This document shows, piece by piece, positions 1 to 9,091 of a stretch of DNA of 64,000 bases. The DNA comes from Diplonema papillatum (lineage: Eukaryota; Euglenozoa; Diplonemea; Diplonemida; Diplonemidae), in assembly GCA_030068145.1 (NCBI GenBank), contig JAPJBO010000059.1, positions 181,001 through 245,000 of the forward strand, read 5' to 3'. Under the pieces are notes generated by a model. It did no database searches. It was not told the origin of the DNA and saw nothing but the letters and a program-made list of their open reading frames with translations. Each line of letters starts with the position of its first letter. The stretch's first letter is position 1. The position numbers were made by a program, and so were the translations under genes.

Positions 1-187
1 GGTTGCCTAAAAACACTACCCTACTTGATCTTGCTGTTGTTCGGCTAACCAGAACTTTTTTTAGCATTCGACAAATCGAATAATAACACAGGTGTTATTA
101 TTCGACCCCCCCCCAGGCATCTTGTTAAGAATCCATCCATCCATCAGCCGGCTGACCCCCCCCCCCCCTTTAGGAAGCCCCGCGTAC

Positions 188-594
188 GAGAGTAACAGAC
201 GCCCGAGCATACCGGTGGCGAATTCGACCCAGATGAAGCCCTCGTTGTACTTGTCGACGTACTGCTCGTGGATGACTTCGAAGCTGGCGAGCCGCTTGGG
301 GCCCGCGCCTTTATTGTACTGAAGCAGCGAGAACTTGCTGCTCACCGACAGCAGGGCCGGCGTCGCCTTTATAGTCGCCGAAGCGTTGACGGCTGGCAGC
401 GACTCGGGCGGCGTCGGCACGTACGCAGCCCCGTGCGTGGGCACTGTGGCCCCGAGCTGGATGAACAGCTCCACGACCCGAACGTGCGCGGTGCTCACGT
501 TAGGCAGCGGGTTCCGGAACGTGAAGCACCGCAGTAGCGCTTGCACGCCCTCCACAGACGCCGCCCCGTCGGTCGTGAACACAACGCGGATTTC
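188..594 (-). CDS. Exon 5 of cadherin-like repeat gene
   Basis: This is the fifth visible exon of the giant minus-strand gene. The 3' splice site is read as acccgcag followed by GAA (E-I-R-V-V-F), phase 0, matching the phase-0 end of exon 4. A likely donor GTACGC gives an end at 188. The product reads EIRVVFTTDG, then VQALLRCFTFRNP, then VRVVELFIQLGA. That matches the closing strands of a cadherin-like repeat of the kind found in large adhesins (a pattern of the type L-x-V-x-F, VqaLlrn-tYrN, V-x-V-x-V). A second repeat begins with YNEGFIWVEFATG. The gene continues beyond the left edge. Exon identity is well supported by phase and repeat logic; the exact donor is less certain. The protein is probably a beta-sandwich repeat protein, localisation unknown. 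Confidence 0.7.
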
Positions 595-630
595 CTGCGG
601 GTGGGCACCGTTGATTAGCGTTTGCTCCAG

Positions 631-733
631 CAGCACTGTGCACCCACAACTTTCCCACAATGTGGGCAGAATAGCCACAACATTTACCCACAAAGTATTG
701 TGGCTATTGTGGCTAGAATCTTTTTTATTGTGG
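631..733. repeat. hAT left terminal inverted repeat
   Basis: 103-bp TIR, matching the reverse complement of 3885-3987 except for one T/C difference near its inner end. It contains several copies of the short words CCACAA and TTGTGG, plausible subterminal transposase-binding motifs. Confidence 0.93.
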
Positions 734-1213
734 CCCCGTGGAACTGGTCCAGAAAACAGCGTTTTCTGGACACCAACACAACACAATTATACATACGTTT
801 TTCGATGATGTATCGTGTTGTTCTCGTGTCCCCACCTGTGTTTGGACTATCTGGTATGTCTCTGTGTGCTTGTCAGCCTGGGGCCACCCTGACTGGGGTA
901 CTGGCGGCATCCTCCTGGGGTGCTGTGCTTACTGTAGAAAAGTTGGTGAGGGAACTGAAGAACATTTTTTTGGGCTTTCTTGGCGAATTCAGATCGAGAA
1001 CAGAGAGGAATTAGAGTGAAGTTCGGAGCTTCACCAGAAGTAAGGGGAACAGAGCTGATACATTCGAGGTGGTAAGCACCACCCCTCACCCCTGCCAGGG
1101 CACTGGCAAGCAGCAGTCTGGCGGAGGAGAGGTACTTCACTGAGTTTATGCAAGAGATATTCATAATGAGAACAGGGGGATTTTGGATGGGTGTGATTGC
1201 CAGTAATTATGAC

Positions 1214-3787
1214 TCAGTAAAGAGCCCGGGCAACATTGTTAGGCGGTGATACATCATTGGAAGAAGATGTCTGACTCTGGGGTGGACTGGCATTTGTACC
1301 CTGCGGGCTGAGTGAGAACCACGGGGCAATGCAACTCTTTTGCTCTTCGGACAGCCGCATGGCAAGGCGTGTGAACATTCTTTTTTCTGTGGCTGCCTTC
1401 TTCTCAGATTCGGGTGCAAAGTGGTCGGCAGCAAGCTTCGGATAGTTAATCGCGATGATCGCCAAAGAAGATGCTTTTTGCGACTTTAAGGATGCGCGGT
1501 GCTTCGTTAACTGCCGCGAGAGGACCTTGAAGTTCCGTTCTACCGCAGCCTCGGTTGTTGTGCAGTTGGCAAGTGCAATGGCAAAGGAACTCAACACGGG
1601 GAAGTCAAGGCGGCGTGTGTGGGTGCTCCAGTATTTGAGGAACGAGCCTGCGCAAGCAGGAACAACCCCGTGGTTCCAGAACGTTGTAAGTTCGGTGGTT
1701 ACCTGGCTCTCGCGATCTTTGAAGGTCCCAAGGGACTTCTTCTTCCGGTCGGCATAGGGAACAACGTGCTTGAGCACTTCATCCAAAGAATTTCTGTGGT
1801 GTCGCCGGGACCAATCCCCGTGGTTTTCCTTTGGGTTCAGGGTGCTGAAAAGAGAGGTGGCAGCAGATGTGAAGTGACGCTCCTTCCTGGTCTCCCAGAT
1901 TTCCGAAGCTTCCTTCGCTCGAAGGTTTCCTTTTCGCATCTTTGCAGCATGCTGGTCCAGGAAGGCGAGCACCCCAAGAAGTCCCTCCAAAGTCATTCGG
2001 TCCGATTGGACAACATCTGTGGCAATGGCAAATGGGGCACAGATGTCGATCAACTGGTTAAGGTCGGACCAGTATCGTTCCCAGTTGGTGCCGTCTCCCG
2101 ACACAGTTTCGATGTGGGCACTGAGCTCTTTCTGGCGAAGCATGGCATCGTACATACTGTTCCATCTCACAGTGGTGAAGCAACGAAGTCCTTTGATCTG
2201 AGTGTTAGGAACCTGAGCTTCTGCCTGGGCTGCCTTCAGTTGTTCTGCCCCCTCCTTGTGCACGTACTTTTCGTTTTCGACAAGGAATCTTTTCTTGAAC
2301 GCTGAGAAGCGGTCGATGTCGAAGATGTCCTTGAGGACAAGCTGGAGGCTGTGGGCCCCACACCGAAAGACGAGGAGCCCACGATAAGCAAGGTGCTCTC
2401 TTGTCGCATTCAGCGCATCCTCGGCAGGCATCCCGTCTGCGTCTTGCTCTGCTTCCGACTCGTCCGATTCACTTTCGTCCCCCAGCTGGTCCAGTGCGCT
2501 CTGCATCGCCGCTGCGTTGTCCGCCACAGCACCAACAACGGTGATCCCCCCTTCGGTGAGTGTATCCAGAATCTTGTCCAGGCATCCAGCGATAGCTGCA
2601 GCAGTCATTGAACACTTCACCTCTATATCACCGTAGTGATACACTGTGTTTCCACAGGCGAGGGACACACCAAGAAATGTTCTGCGGCATTTCGTTGCCG
2701 CATCCACGAGGAGGCAGACATCTTCCCCGGCAAGTGAGGCGAAGAGCTCTGTCATGAGCTTCTCTGCAAGCAGCGCTGTCTTCTGGCTGAGTTCGCGTCT
2801 CGTCATGATGACATCTGCCTTGAGCAGAGAACGAAAGTCCGGCGACTCAATGATGTGGAACGGGAGGTGGTGCTTGGCAAACGTGAAGACAACATGCTCA
2901 TCCAGTGGCAACCCCCGCACTGTTGGCGAAACAGCAATGCGACGCTGCTTCGCGGTGCTCGCCTTCTCGTTTGCTGCTGCTTCCGCTTTTCTCTTTCTCT
3001 CTTCAGCCCTCTCCCGGATGCCTCGCTTTGCTGCCTCAATCGCCTCGTGGTTGTGGTACGTATCGTAGTGGCGTTTTGGTGTTCCCTTCTCGTTGCGCAT
3101 CTTTGGCATGTGTGTGCACCCTTCCAAACGACACATGGCTAGCCCGTCTTCGAGAACCTGAAAGTAGACATGGAAGTCCCATGTCTTGCTTGATGCACTA
3201 GTGTAACGCGGATCGTCTGGTCGTGCAAGTCCGTCTTGTGTGAGGTTCCCGAGCACTGTGCCTGCAGGAAACCCCTTTGGACCAAAGTTTGGTGCTGGAT
3301 CTGCGGCAGGTGAAGGCTGGTCGGCAGGGATGTTTTCAGCAGTGATGGGTTGCTCAGCAACTTGCTGTGCCAAAGGTTCTGAAGTTGCACCACCGCTGGC
3401 CTGTGTTGTGCCGCTGTTTGTGGCCTGGGGCGCATCAGCCTGCTGTGCACCACTGCTCGAGGGCTGAAGGAGCTTCTTCAACACCCAGCTGTTGCCACAC
3501 TTCGAGCACAGGTCGAAGTCACAGGCCTTGCATCCGATACGTTGGCGCCGATTGCGGGTGCCGTTTTTGTACCCACAAACGTCGCATTCGAAGCCTCCGA
3601 CATCTTTCGCCGCCCTCTTGTAGCTAACATCCAGCATCTCCATTCTTGTCTTGCAGTTAATGCAGCAGCATTGTGCGCTTGCCATTTTGCTTGGTGTTAC
3701 AACCTGGTGTATGAGTGGGGTAAGGCATATCATACATAATAATCGATTATAGTCAGTGGCCCACACCTCGTTCAGGACCTGGCTCAA
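1214..3787 (-). CDS. hAT-family transposase with extra N-terminal Zn module
   Basis: 857 codons, intronless, open from end to end. A start at Met35 (3685) is equally possible and begins just before the first zinc ligands. Residues about 40-98 hold a Cys-rich module (CCCINC, CDVCGYKNG, CKACDFDLCSKC) outside the usual BED finger. Residues about 205-255 form a BED-like finger (MCRLEGC ... HYDTYHNH). The RNase-H-like core shows VCLLVDAATKC, VVGAVADNAAAM, the CxxH-type FRCGAHSLQLVL and TTVRWNSMYD. The C-terminus has the hAT dimerisation signature (TTEAAVERNFKVLSRQLTKH). These identify the family; catalytic competence is inferred only from the intact frame. It moves its own element by cut-and-paste in the nucleus. 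Its GC content is lower than that of the surrounding host exons. Confidence 0.93.
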   Translation of the reverse strand: MSQVLNEVWATDYNRLLCMICLTPLIHQVVTPSKMASAQCCCINCKTRMEMLDVSYKRAAKDVGGFECDVCGYKNGTRNRRQRIGCKACDFDLCSKCGNSWVLKKLLQPSSSGAQQADAPQATNSGTTQASGGATSEPLAQQVAEQPITAENIPADQPSPAADPAPNFGPKGFPAGTVLGNLTQDGLARPDDPRYTSASSKTWDFHVYFQVLEDGLAMCRLEGCTHMPKMRNEKGTPKRHYDTYHNHEAIEAAKRGIRERAEERKRKAEAAANEKASTAKQRRIAVSPTVRGLPLDEHVVFTFAKHHLPFHIIESPDFRSLLKADVIMTRRELSQKTALLAEKLMTELFASLAGEDVCLLVDAATKCRRTFLGVSLACGNTVYHYGDIEVKCSMTAAAIAGCLDKILDTLTEGGITVVGAVADNAAAMQSALDQLGDESESDESEAEQDADGMPAEDALNATREHLAYRGLLVFRCGAHSLQLVLKDIFDIDRFSAFKKRFLVENEKYVHKEGAEQLKAAQAEAQVPNTQIKGLRCFTTVRWNSMYDAMLRQKELSAHIETVSGDGTNWERYWSDLNQLIDICAPFAIATDVVQSDRMTLEGLLGVLAFLDQHAAKMRKGNLRAKEASEIWETRKERHFTSAATSLFSTLNPKENHGDWSRRHHRNSLDEVLKHVVPYADRKKKSLGTFKDRESQVTTELTTFWNHGVVPACAGSFLKYWSTHTRRLDFPVLSSFAIALANCTTTEAAVERNFKVLSRQLTKHRASLKSQKASSLAIIAINYPKLAADHFAPESEKKAATEKRMFTRLAMRLSEEQKSCIAPWFSLSPQGTNASPPQSQTSSSNDVSPPNNVARALY

Positions 3788-3884
3788 GCAGGACGTGGCT
3801 CAAACACACGATACGTCATCGAAAAACGTGGGATAAACATGTCTTTGTCCTGGAAATGCTGTTTTCTGGACCATCTTCACTGAA

Positions 3885-3987
3885 CCACAATGAAAAAGAT
3901 TCTAGCCACAATAGCCACAATACTTTGTGGGTAAATGTTGTGGCTATTCTGCCCACATTGTGGGAAAGTTGTGGGTGCACAGTGCTG
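3885..3987. repeat. hAT right terminal inverted repeat
   Basis: Inverted partner of 631-733. It ends in CAGTGCTG and is followed directly by the GCTCCAG target duplicate. Confidence 0.93.
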
Positions 3988-4282
3988 GCTCCAGTCTGTC
4001 GCTGGGGATAAAAAGTTTGGCCCCAGATGCTACTGCAGCCTGACTTCTGCCTGGGTATGTGACGTTATCCTAGCTGTAGTCTGACGATTGTCTGTTGCTG
4101 GCATGAGACGGTAGGTTGGCTCTAGTTTGTCTAGACAAACTTGGCAGATGCTGACTGACTTCTGTCTAAGCAGGCCTGGGTATGTCACGTATCCTAACCT
4201 AGTCTGTTTGTAGACTAACTTACAGATGCTAAGTGTAGCCCGACTTCTCTCTATTGCAAGCCTGGGCATGTGACGTGATCCT

Positions 4283-4544
4283 AACTGCTGCTCACCGACA
4301 GCAGGGCCGGCGTCGCCTTTATAGTCGCCGAAGCGTTGACGGCCGGCAGCAGCCCGTGCGTGGGCACTGTGGCCCCGAGCTGAATGAACAGCTCCACGAC
4401 CCGAACGTACGCGGTGGCAGCGGGTTCCGGAACGTGAAGCACCGCAGCAGCGCTTGCACGCCCTCCACAGACGCCGCCCCGTCGGTCGTGAACACAACGC
4501 GGATTTCCTGCGGGTGGGCACCGTTGATTAGCGTTTGCACCAGT
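4283..4544 (-). pseudogene. Tandem copy 2 of exon 5 start (decayed)
   Basis: This repeats the first two-thirds of exon 5 together with its 3' splice region, including acccgcag/GAA, VQALLRCFTFRNP coding and about 280 bp of upstream intron. Two deletions relative to the 188-594 exon shift the frame: one after the RNPLP codons and one in the YVPTPPES region. It is therefore unlikely to be a working exon. It lacks the hAT and so preserves the pre-insertion target at 4537-4543. Confidence 0.8.
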
Positions 4545-4849
4545 CTGTCGCTGGGGATAAAAGGTTTGGCCCCAGATGCTACTGCAGCTTAACTTCTGCC
4601 TGGGTATGTGACGTTCTCCTAGCTGTAGTCTGACGATTGTCTGTTGCTACGAGAGGGTAGATTGGCTCTAGTTTGTCTAGACAAACTTGGCCGATGCTCT
4701 TCACGTCAGCACTGACTTCTGTCTATTGCAGGCCTGGTTATGTGACGTATCTTAACATAGTCTGGTAGTAGACTAGCTTACAGATGCTAAGTCTAGCCCG
4801 ACTTCTCTCTATTGCAAGCCTGGGCATGTGACGTGATCCTAACTGCTGC
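4545..4849. repeat. Duplicated intron segment (matches 3995-4282)
   Basis: Intron part of the roughly 570-bp tandem unit. The run from gtctgtcgctggggataaaa through the words tgacgattgtctgttgct and ttgtctagacaaacttgg is shared with 3995-4282. Together with the exon pieces it shows a tandem duplication, not separate insertions. Confidence 0.8.
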
Positions 4850-5050
4850 TCACCGACAGCAGGGCCGGCGTCGCCTTTATAGTCGCCGAAGCGTTGACGG
4901 CCGGCAGCGACTCGGGCGGCGTCGGCACGTACGCAGCCCCGTGCGTGGGCACTGTGGCCCCGAGCTGGATGAACAGCTCCGCGACCCAGCAGCGCTTGCA
5001 CGCCCTCCACAGACGCCGCCCCGTCGGTCGTAGACACAACGCGGTTTTCA
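4850..5050 (-). pseudogene. Tandem copy 3 of exon 5 start (decayed)
   Basis: Third copy of the exon 5 beginning. It has lost the middle of the exon (from the FRNPLP codons to the VVELF codons). The splice-site AG is gone: the region corresponding to acccgcag/GAAATC reads acccgcttgaaaacc on the minus strand. Not a usable exon. Confidence 0.75.
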
Positions 5051-5059
5051 AGCGGGTGG

Positions 5060-5720
5060 CGCCGTTGGGATGAAGAATTTGGCCTCAGATGCTGACAGGA
5101 GCCTGGCCACTGTTGCTAGCCCTGGTATGTGACAGTGTCAGTAGACTAGCCGTACAGACTGGCTGTAGCCTGACGATTGTCTGTTGCTAGCCTTGGCATG
5201 AGACTTAGGTTGGCTCTCATTTGTCCAGACAAACTTGGCATATGCTGACAGATGCTGACTGTAGCCCGACTTCTGTCTAGGCCTGGTATGTGACGTGATC
5301 CTAACTTTAGTCTGGCATCTGTCCGGCAAGTCTACTGCCGGACTAAGGTTTGGATACCGTCACATAGCCAGGCTTGCAACAAACAGAAGTCAGGCTACAG
5401 TCAGCATCTGCCAAACTAGTCTACCGACAAACTACAGCCAGCCAAACGTCTCGTGCCGAGGCTAGCAACAGACAAGCATCAGGCTACAGCCAGTCTGTAC
5501 GGCTGGTAACTGACTACAGTTGGTGAATAATTTGGACCCTGCTGTAGCCTGACTTTGTCTGTTCTTAGCCTGGGTATGTGACGTTCTGCTGGCCGTAGCC
5601 TGATATTCGTCTGTTGCTAGTCTGGGTAGGTGAACGCTATTCTGACTTAGTCTGGCAGTAGTAGACTAGCCGGACAGATGCTGCCTGCGGCCTGACGTTT
5701 GCCTGTTGCCAGGCTAGCAC
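5060..5720. repeat. Imperfect inverted and tandem repeat in intron
   Basis: Built from degenerate copies of words such as ctgtagcctgacgattgtctgttgctagcctgg and tatgtgacgt, also present in the tandem unit at 3995-4849. From about 5140 to 5520 it forms an imperfect palindrome centred near 5335 (tccggcaa ... ctgccgga), with arms of about 190 bp. It lies in the intron between exons 4 and 5. No coding potential is seen. Confidence 0.7.
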
Positions 5721-5792
5721 GCGCCGCTACCCCAACCGTAGTCTGAGTCTGTGCAGTAGACCATGCCGGTGGGTCGTGGGGGAAAACCACAC

Positions 5793-6000
5793 CTTCAACG
5801 ACTTCTTCCGGATGTCGTTCTCGTCGGTCGGCGACGGAGGCCGGCGCGGAGACCCCGGAGTACCGGGCGATGCGGCGAGACAGGAGTCCGCAAGGTCAAG
5901 CCGGAGCTCAAAGACGTCCGGCCTGCCGTTCTGCGGCGCGACGGCGGCCGGCGTCCCAGCGCCAGACACGGACATCGAGAGGCCCGTCGGCGACCCCGGT

Positions 6001-6037
<37 letters not shown>

Positions 6038-6584
6038 TCCGCTTTTCCTTCAGCAGCAGGCCCGTCACGTCGAACAGCTTCGATGGCGACTTCGCGGACG
6101 CCGACGACGACGCCCTCTTCCCGGCGGGGACGGCCTTCTTCATCAGGCTCTGCACCCTCTTCCTCGCGGTCGCGTCGTCGTCCACCGGCGCGCACGCCGC
6201 GTGGCCTATGGCTTCGCCCTGGTAGAACACTGTGTACGGCGGCCAGGGATACACGCAAATAGCGTCCTGGCCGTACAAAAACGCCGTCTGCCCCAAGGCG
6301 CCCTCCAGGTCGGCCGGCTCGGCGGGGAAGCAGCGGGGGTCGAGGGAGAGGGTGTCCGAGCGCTGCATCTGCGTGCAGGTCACGCGGATCTCGCCGCCGA
6401 TGAACCGGTCGGTGTCAGGGTCGTCGAGGACCGCGTTTCTGAAGATGGGCAGCGGCAGGTGCTGGATCAGGGGCCGCAGGTCCTCGGTGACCGACGAACA
6501 GCCGGCGTGGAAGCAGAGGTTGGTTTTGTCGAGGGTCAGCTCAACTGGGTCGTCATGCACGTCTACAGTGAACTCGACGGTTAC
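5793..6584 (-). CDS. Exon 4 of cadherin-like repeat gene
   Basis: Acceptor cacaaccag followed by GTAACCGTCGAG, phase 0; donor AAG/GTGTGG, phase 0; 264 codons. Joined to exon 3 the protein reads ...YHNTTRDPVPGKRAVD-VTVEFTVDVHDDPVELTL... This is the expected passage from the last strand of one cadherin-like repeat into the linker of the next. The second repeat follows: PLPIFRNAVLDDPDTDRF, then IGGEIRVTCTQ, then SDTLSL. That is the DxDxxxFxGGxLxV signature seen in large-adhesin repeats. A run of 11 glutamines (CTG repeats at about 6002-6034) and a Ser/Pro-rich linker split the repeat before its final strands in exon 5. The beta-sandwich repeat assignment is by pattern, without a profile search. 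Confidence 0.85.
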
Positions 6585-7198
6585 CTGGTTGTGATGTTTT
6601 GCACGTGCATAATATTATATATGTGTGTGTGTCAAAGTTCAGGGCTTTGAGTGGGTAACCTCTGAATCGAAGTATAGCCCACTTGTCTCTTTCACCAGTC
6701 GGCTTTGAGTTTTGGACACGCCGTTTTTGAGTCCTGTGACTCCTCTCCGCAGGTTGGGTGCGGCGGGATCCTTGGGGGACGGATAGAGAGTGGGAGGTTG
6801 TCAGCTGCTCCATCTGGCACTCGGCTCAAGAATGCTGTGGGCATCTTGCGGTGTTAGCTGCATGGGGTTTTCGACCCCGTGCAACAGCTGAGTGTCTTTG
6901 CACAGGCGGCACATCTCACCTGCGGATGTGGCAAGCGAATGAGCTTGGTCTGACGTTAGCTGCCTTCCAAACTCCTGGTCCAAGCACCCGAAAAAAATTA
7001 GCACGGCGCTTCCTTTTGGTTGTACGCACGAGCGGAACTCACCTGCTATCATAAGTTACATGTAGTGTTCGCCGTCAACTACATACCTAAATCTTAGTAT
7101 CAACGACGCATTGTAAGTTAACTCTAAAAAGCGGTAAAAAAGCACAGGCGAAGATGCCAGACCTTCGAAAACCCTCCGGCGGGCAGCTTCACTGATAC
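6585..7198. other. Intron 3 of cadherin-like repeat gene
   Basis: 614-bp GT..AG intron between exons 3 and 4 (donor GTATCA, acceptor cacaaccag). Apart from a degenerate copy of dispersed repeat I at about 7005-7110 (gagcggaactcacctgct ... acgcattg) I see nothing coding in it. Confidence 0.7.
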
Positions 7199-7509
7199 GT
7201 CTACTGCTCTCTTCCCAGGGACGGGGTCCCTGGTCGTGTTGTGGTACCGCAGCCGCTCCAGCAGCCGGTGGATGACGACGCCGCTCAGCCTGGGGTCGTC
7301 GCCCAGCGTCAGCTCGACCGTGCTCGAGGGCTCCACGCGCTTCCAACGCTTCAGCACGTCGCCCCCCTTGGCGGGGATCTTCTGCAGCAGGATGCCCGAC
7401 GTCACTGTGGCCACCAGCACTGCGCCGGCTCGTATAGTGCGGTCACTCTCCGTGTACACCAGACCCCCGGGCAGCAGCATGTTCTGCAGCCGCTGCGACG
7501 GCGATGCTC
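7199..7509 (-). CDS. Exon 3 of cadherin-like repeat gene
   Basis: 311 bp. Acceptor ccatcag/GAGCATCG supplies two bases that complete the codon begun by exon 2 (G+GA, Gly). Donor GAC/GTATCA, phase 0. The protein segment contains GILLQKIPAKGGDVL, then STVELTLGDD, then VVIHRLLERLRYHNTTRDP. It closes with the same LLrxxxYrNtt pattern as exon 5 (VQALLRCFTFRNP) and the end of exon 1 (LAQIQYRNTS). This repetition across three exons is the main evidence for a tandem cadherin-like repeat protein. Strongly coding: GC-rich, long open frame and matching splice phases on both sides. Confidence 0.87.
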
Positions 7510-7619
7510 CTGATGGTTGAGTCGGGGCATACACAGGGGCTGCCGTGCGGAAGACGCAGTGGCAGAGACACTGAGGCTGCAAAGGCAGGACATCTCTGTG
7601 TCATAAACTGAAAGTGCTG

Positions 7620-8345
7620 AGGCAGAACACTCTGTGGGATAGACACTGAAACTGCATAGACAGAACACTCCGTATCCTGCTGAGGCAGGACACTCTGTGG
7701 TATCGGCACAGCGCAGAGATAGAACTCTCTGTGGTATATATACTGTGGTATGTATCCTGCTGAGGCAGAACACACTGTGGTATCGACACTGAAACTGCGG
7801 AGACAGAACACTCTGTGGTATGTATCCTGCAGGCAGAACACACTGTGGTATCGACACTGAAACTGCGGAGACAGAACACGCTGTGGTATGTATCCTGCTG
7901 AGGCAGAACACACTGTGGTATCGACACTGAAACTGCGGAGACAGAACACGCTGTGGTATGTATCCTGCTGAGGCAGAACACACTGTGGTATCGACACTGA
8001 AACTGCGGAGACAGAACACGCTGTGGTATGTATCCTGCTGAGGCAGAACACTCTGTGGTATGTATCCTGCTGAGGCAGAACACACTGTGGTATCGACACT
8101 GAAACTGCGGAGACAGAACACGCTGTGGTATGTATCCTGCTGAGGCAGAACACACTGTGGTATCGACACTGAAACTGCGGAGACAGAACACGCTGTGGTA
8201 TGTATCCTGCTGAGGCAGAACACTCTGTGGTATGTATCCTGCTGAGGCAGAACACTCTGTGGTATCGACACTGAAACTGCGGAGACAGAACACTCTGTAA
8301 TATGTATCCTGCTGTGCTGAGGCAGAACACACTGTGGCGTGGAAA
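7620..8345. repeat. Intronic minisatellite, about 63-bp unit
   Basis: Roughly ten tandem copies of a unit read on the plus strand as gtatcgacactgaaactgc, ggagacagaacacgctgtgg, tatgtatcctgctgaggcag. It occupies most of the 946-bp intron between exons 2 and 3. Long open frames across it are by-products of the repeat, because the unit happens to lack stops. Copies differ by single bases and by short omissions. Confidence 0.9.
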
Positions 8346-8455
8346 CTGCTGACTCAGGACACGTTGAAACACTCTGTGCCAATAAGAAACTGCTGAGGCA
8401 GAACCTCTTTGAGGCGATACAAACTGCTGAGTGTTTGAATGGCGGGGCACCACAC

Positions 8456-8648
8456 CTTTTAAAGCCACCGCCGTCGGGCTCCTGTCGCTGAGGTCGCTCT
8501 TGAACAGGATGAAGTCGTGCTCCGTGTAGCCGTGGCTGAAATGGATTGTCAGCAGCGCGTCTGCAAAGTTGGTGATGCCCAGGCCGTCGCCGCCCGAGAC
8601 GACCAGGTTTCCGTCCACGCCGCGCGCGGCTATGATTGGGTCCCGTAC
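8456..8648 (-). CDS. Exon 2 of cadherin-like repeat gene
   Basis: 193 bp. Acceptor cgcacacag/GTACGGGAC (phase 0, as required by exon 1) and donor AAAAG/GTGTGG (phase 1, as required by exon 3). Encodes VRDPIIAARGVDGNLVVSGG, then ITNFADALLTIHFSHG and DFILFKSDLSDRSP. This is the opening half of a cadherin-like repeat (an FxxAxLxIxF strand where other repeats have FxGGxLxV). The exact phase match to both neighbours supports it. Confidence 0.85.
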
Positions 8649-8715
8649 CTGTGTGCGGTTCGATTGGCTCAAACGCGTCGCAACAGCGTAGGGGGGGACG
8701 CTGGGCTTACACCCT

Positions 8716-8815
8716 GAACCCAGAATCCGGACGCGGTTTCAGGTGGCCAAATGGCAAATGATCATGGTCAGAAGGTCGTACTCAAAGGGTCCAGTTTCCT
8801 CGCGCATTGTGTGTG
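8716..8815 (+). repeat. Dispersed repeat B, copy 1
   Basis: About 100 bp around ggtttcaggtggccaaatgg and atcatggtcagaaggtcgta. Related copies lie at 24696-24846 and 28757-28890 (same strand) and 48640-48780 (opposite strand). It falls in the intron between exons 1 and 2. No terminal structure was recognised. Confidence 0.7.
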
Positions 8816-8904
8816 GCTGAATGGACAACGCAGGAAGCACCCGCAGGAACTGTGTGGCGGGCAAAGTGCCGAGACCTGGATCCCCAAAGCGGTACGCGTA
8901 TACG

Positions 8905-9060
8905 AGAGACAAAGAATAGGCGTGTGTTTGTTTGTACGTGCCGGCGGAGGATTAGCCTGCTAGCGACTGATGGTGAGTGAATATGATCGGTAGGCTAATC
9001 TTCTCTCAAACACACTGCCAGCGTTCTCTTTCGTGCTTGCAATGCATTGTTACTACGAAA
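8905..9060 (-). repeat. Dispersed repeat H, copy 1
   Basis: Inverted relative to 63160-63290. Shared words include gtttgtacgtgccgg, ggattagcctg, taggctaatcttctc, caaacacactgccagcg and gcaatgcattgtt. It lies just inside the intron next to the exon 1 donor; the partner lies just outside another gene's exon. Confidence 0.75.
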
Positions 9061-9091
9061 AAAGAAAGCGGAAAAAGAGAAAGAAAGATAC

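Larger units (their letters stand above)
631..3987 (-). mobile_element. Complete hAT DNA transposon with long TIRs
   Basis: The two ends are inverted repeats of 103 bp with one mismatch by eye (631-733 against 3885-3987), beginning CAGCACTGTGCACCC. Weaker inverted similarity continues inward past a shared ggtccagaaaacagc. A direct repeat GCTCCAG flanks the element at 624-630 and 3988-3994. hAT elements usually make 8-bp target duplications; here 7 bp match exactly and the eighth does not. A paralogous uninterrupted copy of the same host sequence at 4537-4543 carries the target once, as GCACCAG. One long transposase frame fills the interior. Near-identical TIRs and an open transposase frame point to a recent insertion. 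It sits in the host intron, about 30 bp upstream of the 3' splice site of exon 5. Confidence 0.93.

Noticed and set aside
4545-4556. Acceptor ttatccccag upstream of copy 2 as the true exon 5 start
   Set aside because: It would put exon 5 in the wrong phase relative to exon 4. acccgcag/GAA keeps the frame of the repeat.
5727-5792. Continuation of exon 4 frame past AAG/GTGTGG
   Set aside because: Codons after the donor are short and ordinary, and the phase-0 join to exon 5 restores the repeat pattern.
7443-8672. 409-codon minus frame through the 63-bp minisatellite
   Set aside because: Only its first 64 codons are exon 2. The rest is repeat without stops and lies in an intron by splice phase.
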